A stretch of 64,000 nt of DNA from Nakaseomyces glabratus (GCF_010111755.1 NC_088962.1:744001-808000); one strand, 5' to 3'. Shown: positions 33,819-44,856, numbered from the stretch's first letter. Notes: generated from the letters alone by a model not told the origin. Translations and numbers: made by a program.

Positions 33819-35552
33819 TACGTCCTGTGGTTATCATATTATTTCATATTTTTTTTTTCGATTATACTCTTTCTTTTTCGAGAGAGAAGTGCATGTAATA
33901 TAATCAAATTGACCTGTCCTTCTGATACTTACTTATGTTAGTGCGAGCAAAAAATGGCTGATGTTGTGTACATATAGTATGCGGATAAACTTGATTGTTA
34001 GTTGAGGAGAGGCCGATGCGACGAAACTGGATAACTTGCAATTACGGGAAGTAGCATGGATGATATAGGTTGTGGCATATGAACGAAATGGGCGATGCGA
34101 AAAACCGCTTGGAGATGTATATATATAATACAAAGGCCACCATAATTGGATGATACACTTAGGATGTTATTGTCCATCTTGCAAATTGCCAGGCGGTTAT
34201 AAGGAACCGCTATGGATTGGATAATGTACCGATTTTTTCGGTAGCAGAGGGGAGAGTGCTATCGATCACAGAATATTTTTAAGATGTTAAATAATATAAA
34301 AATAGTCTTATGAGTTATGAATGCATATATATTCCTTCAATAATTTTTTCTTTCTTGTTCTCTTTCTATTAACTAAGAGGTATTCTTTGTAATTAACATG
34401 TGCATTAAAGCAATCCCTTTGAAATCCAATCGATAATATATCCCATTTATCAACGCTGTCTCTGTGACTATTTAGTAAGAAAGAATGCCAGGAATTTTTT
34501 CAGAGTTCATCCTACTTCAATAACTAAAAAGCCTCAACCATAATTATAAATAAGCATATAGTTATGATAGATGATTATCTAGATAGTTCCTTTGCCGTCA
34601 CAGTAAAAATATTATTTCTACGCTTCTAAATAGCTGCCATGTCATTCCCTATAAAAGATTACCAAGAAATGCATGAATTGATAGCTGAAATTAAAAATAA
34701 GTGAACATAGATGCTGTTATCTAACGATAGACTTGCTGTCATCATAATATAAGTTGGTAGAAGAGCATTGCCTTATAGCCTTAACATTGCATTAAGTTTC
34801 CCTGGTACCTCAATACAGCATAGCATGCACATAGTTAATCTCATTAACCTTTGAGACTTCATTTAAGGTTACATAGTCCTCACTCCATACTAATTCCGTG
34901 GTACCACTATCCGAGAAAAATCATCGAATTGGCACTGTCAGCTGCAAAAATTTTCTATCATCTGCCAAATGAGAAGAGCATCACATAGTTCAGGTACTAT
35001 TGCTCTCGATAATGCCCGAACTTCTCATCGCTGTCCCTGCCTTGTCTTCTCTGCAATATCTGGCCTTTGTTCTATGAGTCTTCTGTCTTCCAACAATCAG
35101 CCTGTGATCGTTTGACAGTTGAGCAAGTGATTACGTATTTTTAGATTAGAGTAACTGTACTACAATGAATGCCATGAGCTTTCTGCTCTATCTTTACTAT
35201 CACTCGAAAAATTTCAACTAGAATATATACATTTTCACACTACTCTATTTTATTCATCTGTTCTCTTACACTATACTATCATATTCTTCAAATCCATAGT
35301 TATTAAACTTGAGTGAAAAAGAACAGAGAGTATTATCCCAACTTTTTCTGTTCAGTTGCCAATTTATATTGTTTTTACCCAGGATTTCATAATATCTTTT
35401 GTTGGTTTACATCAAATCAGTCTTGTGTGATAAGATTAATATAATTTTTATCAGCATTGACAACTTAGGAAGTCAGGTCATTAGATATTGAGACTATCAA
35501 TTTAACTATCCGAACATAAACTCAAGCACTTAGCAAGACAATTGAGGAATTG
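33819..35552. other. RIM11-THI3 intergenic region
   Basis: 1.73 kb, AT-rich, the second longest gap in the window. No open frame with family resemblance, tRNA or recognisable RNA gene was found. Probably a long THI3 promoter, or home to an unrecognised non-coding RNA. Confidence 0.4.
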
Positions 35553-37469
35553 ATGAATTATACTGAAGAATATGGGCTTCCAAGTCAGATTTCCATATCG
35601 GAGTATCTATTTCATAGACTGAATCAGCTAAAAATATGGACCATATTCGGTCTGCCCGGTGATTTTAATATGCCTCTATTGGATAAGCTGTATTCGATTC
35701 CTACGATGAGATGGGCAGGTAACACCAACGAGCTTAACGCAGCCTATGCTGCAGATGGTTACTCAAGGCTAAAACATCTGGGCTGTCTCATAACTACCTT
35801 CGGTGTTGGTGAGCTCTCAGCTATCAATGGTGTTGCTGGGTCATACGCAGAGCATGTGGGAATTCTACACATAGTAGGGATGCCTCCAACAAGCGCACAA
35901 ACCAAGCAACTCTTGCTACATCATACATTGGGTAACGGAGATTACTCTGTATTTTACCGAATAGCAAATGATATAGCCTGTCACACAGCAATTATCAATG
36001 ATACTGACCTGTGTGCTGACGAAGTCGACAATTGTATTAGAGCAGCATGGGGCTACCAAAAGCCTGTATATCTAGGAGTTCCCGTAAACCAAGTCGATAT
36101 TCCAGTTGACTCGAGTAGACTTAATAACCCAATAGATCTAAGCATATTAAAGAAGACAAAAGAAACAGACGCACAGGTGATAGATCTCTTATTGAAACAA
36201 ATGTATAGCGCATCAAAACCTATAATAGTAGTGGATGCATGTGTTAGGCGGCATGATGCATTGAAAGAAACGCATGCGTTATGTGAACTGACTAACTTTC
36301 CTGTGTTCGTAACTCCTATGGGTAAAGGGACCATTGATGAAAGCTATAAGAATTTTGGTGGTGTCTATTCAGGATCTTTATCTTCTCCAGAGGTTCGAGA
36401 AGTAACAGACTTTGCCGATTTTGTATTATTTATTGGTGCTATATTGCCAGAATTCAGTACAAGTACATTTCATTTTGGCTTTAAGAAAAAGAATTGTTGT
36501 ATATTATTCCCAACATCTGTAAAGATAAAGAAGGCTACTTTTCCTGATATGCTTCTTAAGGGAACTTTACAGTCGTTAGTTGACACCATTGAGCCTTCCA
36601 AGATAACCTACAAGCATCAAGCCAAAGTAGATATTATTGCACCAAAGATGGAACCCTCAGATTCCAATCTGTTAAGACAAGAATGGGTCTGGAATGAAAT
36701 ATCACATTGGTTCAAAGAAAATGATATTATCATAACAGAGACTGGTTCATCAGCGTTTGGTATCAACCAAACAAGATTTCCCACTAACACTATAGGTATT
36801 AACCAGGCACTTTGGGGGTCCGTTGGGTTTGCTTTATGTTCATGTTTAGGAGCTTTATTTGCCGTGGAAGAGAAAACAGTAGTGAAGCACAATCTTGAAA
36901 TTAAACTTCGCAATTATAATAGAAATATCTTTACTGAAAACAGGACTATATTATTTGTTGGTGATGGTGCATTCCAGCTAACAGTACAAGAATTATCGAC
37001 GATAATAAGGTGGAAACTGAAACCTTATATTTTTATTATGAACAACAACGGTTACTCTGTAGATAGATTTTTGCATCATAGATCGGATGCATCTTATTAT
37101 GATGTGCAACCATGGAACTATTTATACCTGTTAGAATTATTTGGCTGTACATCTTTCGAAACCCGTAAGATTGTAACAGTAAGTGATTTTAAAGAACTGC
37201 TAGCCGATGAATCCTTCGCCAAGCCTGATAAGATACGGATGATAGAGATCATGTTACCTCAAAGCGATGTTCCAAAGACACTGATTGCCAGATGGCAAGC
37301 AGAGAAGGAGCTATCAAACAAGAGAGCTGGTGACTTCAGTGAAAACTCATCAGAGAATTCATCCCCTACCATAGATCCACACTGGGTCAAAAAGCAATAT
37401 TTGGGGCCTGTGACACCAACAAGCAGCTTGTCGACTGAACTGCATTCTAGGAGTCAAATGTATTTATGA
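35553..37469 (+). CDS. THI3: Thi3, pyruvate-decarboxylase-like thiamine sensor
   Basis: 638 residues from the ATG at 35553 (S. cerevisiae 609). It is a thiamine-diphosphate enzyme fold of the Pdc family. Visible features are AGNTNELNAAYAADGYSR with the cofactor glutamate, the HHTLGNGDY segment, and the TPP-binding motif GDGAFQ...MNNNGYSVDR. Unlike Pdc1, Thi3 acts with Thi2 and Pdc2 as a thiamine-pyrophosphate sensor that activates THI genes; it has also been linked to keto-acid decarboxylation. The stretches QTRFP and SDASYYDVQPWNY are shared with Thi3 rather than Pdc1. A short insertion near residue 450-462 and a Ser-rich tail add length. Position after RIM11/MRK1 matches YDL080C. Confidence 0.93.
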   Translation: MNYTEEYGLPSQISISEYLFHRLNQLKIWTIFGLPGDFNMPLLDKLYSIPTMRWAGNTNELNAAYAADGYSRLKHLGCLITTFGVGELSAINGVAGSYAEHVGILHIVGMPPTSAQTKQLLLHHTLGNGDYSVFYRIANDIACHTAIINDTDLCADEVDNCIRAAWGYQKPVYLGVPVNQVDIPVDSSRLNNPIDLSILKKTKETDAQVIDLLLKQMYSASKPIIVVDACVRRHDALKETHALCELTNFPVFVTPMGKGTIDESYKNFGGVYSGSLSSPEVREVTDFADFVLFIGAILPEFSTSTFHFGFKKKNCCILFPTSVKIKKATFPDMLLKGTLQSLVDTIEPSKITYKHQAKVDIIAPKMEPSDSNLLRQEWVWNEISHWFKENDIIITETGSSAFGINQTRFPTNTIGINQALWGSVGFALCSCLGALFAVEEKTVVKHNLEIKLRNYNRNIFTENRTILFVGDGAFQLTVQELSTIIRWKLKPYIFIMNNNGYSVDRFLHHRSDASYYDVQPWNYLYLLELFGCTSFETRKIVTVSDFKELLADESFAKPDKIRMIEIMLPQSDVPKTLIARWQAEKELSNKRAGDFSENSSENSSPTIDPHWVKKQYLGPVTPTSSLSTELHSRSQMYL

Positions 37470-38363
37470 ACCCAAAGCCATGACTGTAAAAAGACATGTA
37501 ACTCGCCATGGCATAGCTTGTACTAGATATGAGATTTACGTAGTACACATACTTCTGCACTCTATAATATTAATATCAAAATAACTGCATATACTTAATT
37601 TACATATTTTACTGATGTGCAAGCTATTGTAATTTTGGTTTTAACGAGCAATCAGAGTCTTAGTCAAGCAAGTGAGTGGCAGAAGAAGGAACATGCCCAT
37701 GTGCATATGTAAAATCTGTTTCTGGCAAACACTTCACGAGAGTCGTATGTGCCCAATTGCATATTTTCTCATAGTGCTTTAGAACAGACGGAGTTAAACT
37801 TCCTTTATGGTAAAGGCAAGCGACATGAGTCACTGCTAGTGCTTGAAGTCTAATCCCGGGTGTTCATCAACACCTCTTTTTTCTTATTCTTCTCATCAAA
37901 AATCACTCAGCTTTTCCCATTTTCGGAGTCTTTTTTTCATGGAAATAAGGTCATCGCATGTAAAAGTGTGATGATTCAACGGTGGAATGTGGGTAAGTAA
38001 GGGTCAGTCGTAAAGCATTTCGATAAACACAGACTTAGGCCCGATCAGCATAGATATACTAAACCTTTGGCTAGTTGGGCTTCAGAGTTCTTTGCCTTAA
38101 GCTTTATCTTTCCACTTCTTTTAAATACTGGTAGCTGTTTGCCGTTTTGTTGTAGTGGGAAATACACAATATTTGGCACAAAAACCTCTACATACTTGTA
38201 TATATAAATTATTTGGTTTCTTGCCAAATCACACTATCAATTTATTTCAGCGAAGTTCCAAGGTTGCATGTGTTGGACTTGGTTCCGAGATAGGTTAGCA
38301 GTGGTTAAGTCGACTAAGGGTGCATTACTTGAATTGATACCTAAATAGGAGGCCATAGAAAGT
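37470..38363. other. THI3-SIP5 intergenic region
   Basis: 894 bp; RPP1A, which follows THI3 in S. cerevisiae, is not here. No gene recognised. Confidence 0.45.
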
Positions 38364-40019
38364 ATGGTTCTGAGAGGTTTACGTGAGTCCCTATTCAAGA
38401 CTAATAGGAGTAGCCCTCCATTTCAGGCTCAAAACTCAGAGACAACTGATTCAGATCAAAATGTGCTACGAGAAAGGGTGAACATAGAGTCCCGTGTGGG
38501 GAATTTGCAAGATAATGATTTTACTAGTATGCGCTTACCAGCTAGATTGGATGATCGTAATGGCCTTGACGACAACCTGTTTAACTCTTCAGATAATGAG
38601 GATGAGGATGAGGATGATGATGACTATTTGTTTGTTGCACAAGATGCTAATGGCCAAGATCATATACAGGGAGCAGGTTCAGGAATATCGATAGGGTCAA
38701 GGTATGTATCTGGTATCAAAAATAGTTTAGTGTCGACATTTGCATTCAGGAAGGAATCGACAGCTTGGAAATCAGTTAGTGAATTAGAGAAAAAGAAAGA
38801 GCACGAGATGTTTTACCTACTTTCTAGATATAACGAATCTGTGGACGGCGGGTATTTGGCGCCATTTCATTACTTGCCCGTGAATAAGTATGATTATTCT
38901 GTGCATACTGTAAGATCTTTAATTATAGGTAGAAAACTAGCACCATTCTATGTGCCCTTAGATGAGTTTCAAGAAAATTGGTCTAGAGAGCAACTTTTAA
39001 GTGCTGTTACCAGACTTCCGCTTCATGAAAGAATGAGTTCTTTGCCAAAGGACCATCCTGTGCTCAAGGAACTGGAAGAGACCAGTAATTTACCTGTAGA
39101 AGACCTAGGTAGAGACACAATAATGAACCATATTGATAAATCATTACCATTCAAGAAGCAAAAGAAGTTAAGACAGAAGATATTTCATGCTAGGAATATA
39201 CGCCTAAGAATAAAATTACAAGAGGAAGAGACAGAAATTATTGCAGGGATACCTAAGAAGGGATCGAAAGTCGAATCAATAAAAGAAAAATATTATCCTA
39301 ATGATGATCTAAAAATTGATATTTATAGTAATGTGGAAGAATGCCCAATTTGTTTTTTCAATATGCCTGCGCCGCTGAATAAGACAAAGTGCTGTAAACA
39401 GAACTTATGTACAGAGTGTTTTATTTTGATGAAAAGACAAAGACCGCAATTAAACAGGATTAGCAGGACATTGACAACAACCGATAACACAGAAATTGAC
39501 ATTGCTAGAGGCATATTCAGCTATACAGAACTCGATAATAATGAAGGCTCTCGGTATAGGATAACAATAAAAGTGAACTCTACTCCTGCAAAATGTCCAT
39601 ATTGTACTCAGGAAGATTTTGCTGTTACTTACAATCCTCCAAGTAGCAGAAGAACAGGCATTGGTGGTGTACCACCTGCTACTTATGATCCTAATGTCAA
39701 ACCGTTTATCAATAGTAATAGGAAATCTCATATTATCAGTGAACTTGATAGAATTACCTGTGTTAAAAGTGATGATATTCGGCCGTACTGGCAATTAGCA
39801 TCTAAACAAACAAGAGTTCTTTATCGTACTCATTTAAATCAAAGAGACTTACTAGCACGACTAGCCAATCACGAGGATCAAAATAACCATTCTGTTTCAC
39901 AGTCGATGTCGGGATATGAATCAACGGGTCTGCGTCATGTAGAGGACAGCGCAGCCCATATTTTCTCCAATACAATACCGATTATAGCTCAAGAGTCTAA
40001 TATGTCTAGACCAAATTAA
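38364..40019 (+). CDS. SIP5: Sip5-like zinc-finger protein
   Basis: 551 residues (S. cerevisiae 489). It matches Sip5, which links the Snf1 kinase to the Glc7 phosphatase subunit Reg1. Conserved blocks are VDGGYLAPFHY, LIIGRKLAPFYVPLDEF, and a split cysteine cluster (CPICFFNMPAPLNKTKCC, CTECF, then CPYC about 70 residues later) likely to bind zinc. TGIGGVPPATYDP also matches. An acidic run (DNEDEDEDDDD) lies near residue 77. The N-terminus begins MVLRGL rather than the MGN of S. cerevisiae Sip5, so a myristoylation signal is absent here. Gene order agrees with YMR140W next to YMR139W and YMR142C. Confidence 0.9.
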   Translation: MVLRGLRESLFKTNRSSPPFQAQNSETTDSDQNVLRERVNIESRVGNLQDNDFTSMRLPARLDDRNGLDDNLFNSSDNEDEDEDDDDYLFVAQDANGQDHIQGAGSGISIGSRYVSGIKNSLVSTFAFRKESTAWKSVSELEKKKEHEMFYLLSRYNESVDGGYLAPFHYLPVNKYDYSVHTVRSLIIGRKLAPFYVPLDEFQENWSREQLLSAVTRLPLHERMSSLPKDHPVLKELEETSNLPVEDLGRDTIMNHIDKSLPFKKQKKLRQKIFHARNIRLRIKLQEEETEIIAGIPKKGSKVESIKEKYYPNDDLKIDIYSNVEECPICFFNMPAPLNKTKCCKQNLCTECFILMKRQRPQLNRISRTLTTTDNTEIDIARGIFSYTELDNNEGSRYRITIKVNSTPAKCPYCTQEDFAVTYNPPSSRRTGIGGVPPATYDPNVKPFINSNRKSHIISELDRITCVKSDDIRPYWQLASKQTRVLYRTHLNQRDLLARLANHEDQNNHSVSQSMSGYESTGLRHVEDSAAHIFSNTIPIIAQESNMSRPN

Positions 40020-40444
40020 ATATGCGAAAATTAAGTGCTCATGTAAATTAATTGATATGCTTTAAATTTATGTTGATAACGCTATCAAGAGTACTGCCAT
40101 TAATTGTTGCTTGTGAGGAGATTGTTAGTTTGTTTAAATCAAATATATATGAACCTAAGAAGATAGTGCATGCAACTATATATTGTTTGCGTCTTAGATA
40201 TATTTATGTGCATTCAGGTATATCTTAAAGTTCATTTTAGAAATAAAAATAGCCAGGGGTCTCTCTCAGACAAGGCAGCACTGTCAAGACAACTCTTTAA
40301 AGGGCAATTATTGGTGTTTTAGATGGTAATATATGTGAGATGATTATAAGTTATGGCTTCCCATTATACCTTGTACATAAAATATTTATAAAAAAGAAAC
40401 AAAATGTAGTATTATGATATGGATTCAGTTTATACTAATGCTGC
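40020..40444. other. Convergent SIP5-RPL13 3' region
   Basis: 425 bp, AT-rich, no gene seen. Confidence 0.4.
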
Positions 40445-41710
40445 TTATTTCTTCTTTTCAGCTTCAGCTTCAGCCTTCTCTCTGGCTCTCTTCTCTCTGA
40501 TACCCTTGAACTTCTTGTCAGATCTAGCCAATCTCAAGGTTCTGAAAGCAGATTCACCGTTGTCTTCAACAGCTCTGGTTTCAATTTCAGTAGAAGCTTG
40601 AGCAATTGGGAAGGTAGCGGCAACAGATAGAACTTGTTCAGTTTCTGGAGCCTTACCCTTTCTTGGGAAGACAATCAACTTAGATTGGTATTCCTTCAAT
40701 CTTTGGACGTTCAAGTCGAAAGTTTCTTGGTTTCTGTTTTGACGTCTGTGATCAACAGCGATACCGACGGTTCTAGCGTAAGCAGCAGTCAAACCAGCAG
40801 CCTTAATTTCAGCCAAGGAGAAACCTCTACCAGCTCTGACCTTTCTGTTGTACTTGACAGTTGGAGCTCTAACGACTGGTCTCAATAGGTCCAATGGTCT
40901 TGGAGCGATCTTGGCAGCCTTAGCAACTCTAGCAGAACGTCTGGATTCCTTCTTACCAGCTTGGTCGAAGTGCACCTTGACACGTTCTTGCCAGTGCTTT
41001 CTGAAGTGGTTCTTCAAAATTGGTAAATTCTTGGAGATAGCTGTTAAAATGTTGGGAATATACTGATGTATTGCTTAATCTCAGCTAGTTTCACTTTCAT
41101 ATGTCGATAATGGAATGTGTAAACTCGTCGAAATGTTAGATACATTAGAATAATATAATATGTTAGTAACAAAAACTCTTGAGATTATGTGATGGATCTT
41201 GTCAGAATATTAACTGAAGATCTGTAACCAATATAAAACGACTGTAATCGGACCATCCATATCAGATTCAACCAATATTTCATATAACTGCACATGACTT
41301 CAAATTGAACTACTTTCAGTACACGATAATGAATGTGCAACACACATCACACTCCCGACATCCAGTGTATGTTCAAATACGTAGTCAAATTCATTTGATG
41401 GCTCCATTATAATCCAATTTCTGAAGCTATTAATAATTTCATGATTAACCGACGCTGATGGATCCATAGTGTGTCTTGCTGTTTATGTCATTCCCAGTAC
41501 TTTCATTAGAATCGATCAAAGTAATGAGTTTCTTCCGGATTCATCAAATACTGTCTATTAACATCGCATCGTTCACATCATTTGTAATATGGAAATACTG
41601 GTAACTGATTCATGTCTCATGTAATTTGGTTCTAGCCGATATTGGTTTCTTCAGATGGTATTCAATTTTCTATATGCGCTCCATTATGGTTGATTATAAC
41701 ATACCCATTG
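40445..41710 (-). CDS. RPL13: 60S ribosomal protein eL13 (two exons)
   Basis: Exon 1 is the four bases ATGG at 41710-41707; exon 2 is 41040-40445. Spliced length is 199 residues, identical to S. cerevisiae Rpl13, beginning [10 protein letters not shown]. The split after ATGG is the same as in S. cerevisiae RPL13A/B. The body shows [13 protein letters not shown] and [17 protein letters not shown] blocks and a Lys/Ala/Glu tail ending EAEKKK. Codon use is extremely biased, as expected for a ribosomal protein. The next gene upstream is RPR1, transcribed divergently, within about 120 bp of the first structured bases of that transcript. Confidence 0.95.
41041..41706 (-). other. RPL13 intron (666 nt)
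   Basis: Donor GTATGT (41706-41701) directly after ATGG, acceptor TAACAG ending at 41041. The only exact TACTAAC is at 41168-41162, about 120 nt from the acceptor with several AGs between, so RNA folding may hide the nearer AGs. The intron is longer than the roughly 370-400 nt of the S. cerevisiae homologues. Confidence 0.9.
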
Positions 41711-41833
41711 TGTTTACCTGGTCTGTGCTTTAACGTGCTAACACCTTATTCAGCCAATACAGGAACAAGTTTTAAATATTGATATTTAAATACTAAGCAG
41801 TATTATTTTATGAATATCTAAAGAGAAGAGTAG

Positions 41834-42067
41834 TGCCCGAGCGGCATAGTTACGATGAAAAATTTCAGGCTGGTCACTGGTTGGAAGTGATGGAAGTTCC
41901 TTCCCACTGAGGAAAGTTCCGTTGTTTCTCTGTGGGAGTGAATGTTTAGTTTGCCGGGTGGAAAGAGGGAGAAGTTGTGACGCTAGCTAGTGACACAACA
42001 CTACACTGGGGAACGGAGAGACCAGCCTAGCATCCTAGTAGGAGGACCAGGCTGCCCACGCTAGGCA
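41834..42067 (+). ncRNA. Structured 5' region upstream of RNase P RNA (leader or extra domain)
   Basis: A GC-rich segment in AT-rich surroundings made of consecutive hairpins. The pair GGCTGGTC (41868-41875) with GACCAGCC (42020-42027) closes a domain. It encloses TCCCAC/GTGGGA (41902-41907/41932-41937) and GTTGTG/CACAAC (41974-41979/41994-41999). Two more hairpins follow before RPR1. TGCCCGAGCGG at 41834-41844 is one base from a Pol III A box; no good B box was found nearby. It has no coding signal. It may be an RPR1 leader (84 nt in S. cerevisiae), an added RNase P domain, or a separate RNA. Confidence 0.5.
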
Positions 42068-42460
42068 GTGGCTGGGAACAGAATATCCCGGCTGGTAGTG
42101 TGGGTTTCCTCCCAGTAGGAGACCCCTCAGCACTACAGTCGATGTGCCCGCTCCCACAGCCTTCCCTCCTCTACCATGGGTATCCAACGATGGGGGCGTA
42201 GCTCAGGCTGGGAGGACGGGGGTACAGGGAGGAAAGCCGAAAGCCCCCAGGCAGAGGAAGCCTAAACTCAGTCGCATCTGAGCGAGAATGTCGAGTAACC
42301 ATTGTCCACCCCATCCCGTAGCTGCTGAGGCTGTGTGCCATGGGCTAGGCAGAGCACTGGTGAGTAAAACACCCTGCCTTAACAGACTCGGCATTCACAT
42401 CGTCACCAGAAGGTTCGCTACAGTTGCGGTAGAATGACTGTGCTGCTGTTCCAGCTGGCA
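42068..42460 (+). ncRNA. RPR1: RNase P RNA
   Basis: The catalytic RNA of nuclear RNase P, which trims 5' leaders from pre-tRNAs. Core elements can be paired by eye. P1 is GCTGG-GAACAG near 42071-42081 with CTGTTCCAGC at 42446-42455. A P3-like helix is GTAGTG/CACTAC at 42095-42136. CR-I is GAGGAAAGCCGA at 42229-42240. CR-II/III-like GCGAGAAT...GAGTAACC is at 42282-42300. CR-V is ACAGACTCGGC at 42382-42392, with P4 formed by GCCGA and TCGGC. CR-I and CR-V resemble the bacterial GAGGAAAGTCC and ACAGAACCCGGC. A T-run terminator follows. Length about 390 nt (369 in S. cerevisiae). Ends are approximate. Confidence 0.85.
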
Positions 42461-42467
42461 GATCCTG

Positions 42468-42477
42468 TTTTCTTTTT
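42468..42477 (+). terminator. RNA polymerase III terminator of RPR1
   Basis: TTTTCTTTTT on the non-template strand, about 13 bp after the P1 3' strand, is a typical Pol III stop. Confidence 0.75.
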
Positions 42478-43236
42478 CTTATCTCCAAGTGGTCAGTAAA
42501 ATTGCGCAGAAACTGTGACGGCATGAATTTTTCGTCAGACGGTATAAAAAGAATGGTTCTGTATGGGTGTTACTGGATGGTGTGTGGGTTTTATAAACGT
42601 CACAACAAATGGCAGGCCTTGGGATTGGGATGCCCATGGCATTATGGTGTTTGTTATTGCGATGAGGAGCAGCTAGGTAAGACTCTTTATCATCATATGA
42701 TTCATATTACTGCTGGCATACCTAAATTGGAAGTTATTGAAAGTGTGATATGGTCACATCTGGTATATGTGTTGTTTGTAAATAAGACCACATTCTTGCT
42801 ATTATTTAGTATGCTATAGGAAATTCATTCAGTGATTTTATGAATACTTAAGTGATTACTGAGACATAGTGCGTTTATGTGAGAACCGGTCCAACGTAAG
42901 GAAAATTATTTAGCCATCTAGTTTAGATTCCTATCAGGTTACCATTGAATGTCTAAAAATCAGCTGTGATCAGCCTTGTGTTTCAAGTGTATTGTCTGTT
43001 TTTTTAAAAAATACATTATATTACAGATAATAACTATTACAGACACTATAGATAAATTGCTATGTTTACATCTGTTACTAATAAAAAAAATTCAGATAAT
43101 TCAAAACTCCGACCTCAGCGGTTGTGTTGATATCTGGCTAACAAAACTACGAATTAAAAGAGAAAAAGTAGCATTTGTTGTGGATTGTTTGGTGTGGTAT
43201 TAGGGTTTATTTACGTAAGCTAGAGTCCTTCCTTGC
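42478..43236. other. RPR1-SUB2 intergenic region
   Basis: 759 bp. A 98-codon ATG frame (42523-42819) is Cys/Trp/Tyr-rich but resembles nothing I know. A TTAGGGTTT motif lies at 43200-43208. No supportable gene. Confidence 0.4.
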
Positions 43237-44556
43237 TTAGTTGTTTAAGTAAGTGGATGGGTCAATACCTTCCTCTGGGAATTCAGCAATCTTGACGTCG
43301 AATCTTTCTTGAATCTTGGACAAGACTTCCTCGTCTTCCTTGTTAGAGACAAAAGAAATAGCCAAACCCTTGGTACCGAATCTACCGGCTCTACCAACAC
43401 GGTGTAAGTATTGGTCGGCTTCATTTAGTAAATCGTAGTTAATAGCCAAGTTGATACGTTCAATATCGATACCTCTACCGAAGACATCAGTGGAGACACA
43501 GATACGCTTTTCAAAGTCCTTGAAAGCCTTGTAACGGGCAATACGTTCTTCTTGTTTCATGTGGCCATGGACGGTAATGGCTGGGAAGTTTGAAGCGTTC
43601 AATAGTTTCGTTAGTTCGTTAGCTCTGGAGGTAGATTTGACAAAGATGATAACTTGGTTGAATTCTAAGTCATCTAGCAATTGTGCAAGTTTACGGTTCT
43701 TCTCACGCTCTTCTAATTTGATGTAGTATTGTTGTAGACCGTGTAGAGTCAACTTAGCCTCATCATCGACAAAGATTTCCAGTGGGTTTTGTAGGAATCT
43801 TCTGCAGATTGGTCTGATTTCTTGGGATAGGGTGGCGGAGAACATCATTACTTGCTTGTCTCTTGGAGTGGCTCTGAAAATTTCTTGGACGTCTCTTCTC
43901 ATGTCAAGTTCTTCAAGGACCTTGTCACATTCATCGATAACGAAGTTCTTGACGTGAGACAAGTCAATCATCTTGTCCCTAACAAGGGCCTTTAGACGAC
44001 CTGGAGTAGCGACAACAATGTGAGGAGCGGTGTCTTTGTTCTTTAGTAGTTCGGCATCCTTGGCGATTGGAGTACCACCGTAAAAGACAGCGGTTCTGAC
44101 GTCTGGCATGTATTTGGAAAATCTTAGGTATTCGTTACGGATTTGGTAAGCCAACTCTCTGGCGTTACATATAACAACAACGGACACTTCACCTGGAACT
44201 GGATCTAGCTGTTGCAATGTGGACAGGACGAAGACCGCGGTCTTACCCAAACCGGACTTGGCTTGACATAGCACATCTGTACCGTGAATGGATTGTGGGA
44301 TGGTGTGCTGTTGGACTTCAGAAGGGTGCTCGAAACCACAGTCGATAATAGCTCTGGACAACTCAGGCTTCAACAAGAAGTCCTTGAAACCGGTAGAGTG
44401 GATACCAACGTAGGAACCCTTCTTGTCAGCCTCACCATTCTCCTGGGTAGCTTCATTTTCGGTAGTACCTTCAACAGCAGTCTCCTTGTTGTCAACTTGG
44501 ATCTCTTGCTCGTTGTCAGAGTACTCCAATAAATCTTCTTCACCTTCGTGGGACAT
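43237..44556 (-). CDS. SUB2: Sub2, DECD-box RNA helicase (UAP56)
   Basis: 439 residues (S. cerevisiae 446). A spliceosome and mRNA-export (TREX) ATPase that helps displace Mud2/BBP and load Yra1. Motifs: Q motif region [14 protein letters not shown], Walker [13 protein letters not shown] in [10 protein letters not shown] (in place of DEAD), SAT in [16 protein letters not shown] near the C-terminus. The acidic N-terminus [19 protein letters not shown] matches Sub2. Codon use is highly biased. Position matches YDL084W near RPL13A (YDL082W). Confidence 0.97.
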   Translation of the reverse strand: MSHEGEEDLLEYSDNEQEIQVDNKETAVEGTTENEATQENGEADKKGSYVGIHSTGFKDFLLKPELSRAIIDCGFEHPSEVQQHTIPQSIHGTDVLCQAKSGLGKTAVFVLSTLQQLDPVPGEVSVVVICNARELAYQIRNEYLRFSKYMPDVRTAVFYGGTPIAKDAELLKNKDTAPHIVVATPGRLKALVRDKMIDLSHVKNFVIDECDKVLEELDMRRDVQEIFRATPRDKQVMMFSATLSQEIRPICRRFLQNPLEIFVDDEAKLTLHGLQQYYIKLEEREKNRKLAQLLDDLEFNQVIIFVKSTSRANELTKLLNASNFPAITVHGHMKQEERIARYKAFKDFEKRICVSTDVFGRGIDIERINLAINYDLLNEADQYLHRVGRAGRFGTKGLAISFVSNKEDEEVLSKIQERFDVKIAEFPEEGIDPSTYLNN

Positions 44557-44856
44557 ATTTGCGCTGCTTTCTATGTTTAGTACTTAGCTTATTCTCCTAA
44601 ATTGAATCAATTGAAGTATGTAATTTCAAATTTATAGCAATTTGGCAATTGTACTTCAAAGATGTTGTTATAGTTTGTTTGTCTTTTTCACTTAGGGAAG
44701 TAACGTAAAAATCCTCCTGATTGAAAAATACTACCAAGAAATAAACTCAATTGTGGTTAACTCCTCTGGGCAATGAACACGTTCAAAACACAGGCATACC
44801 AATATATATAACCCATTTCAAAGGTTTATCTTATACATTACACAAGGATTGCTGGT

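Noticed and set aside
41909..41919. GAGGAAAGTTC as the true RNase P CR-I
   Set aside because: It is taken up by a local hairpin (GAGGAAA with TTTCTC) and does not pair with the CR-V sequence, whereas GAGGAAAGCCGA at 42229 does.
42523..42819. 98-codon ATG frame after RPR1
   Set aside because: Rich in Cys, Trp and Tyr with no family resemblance, no codon bias and no conserved position; consistent with chance.
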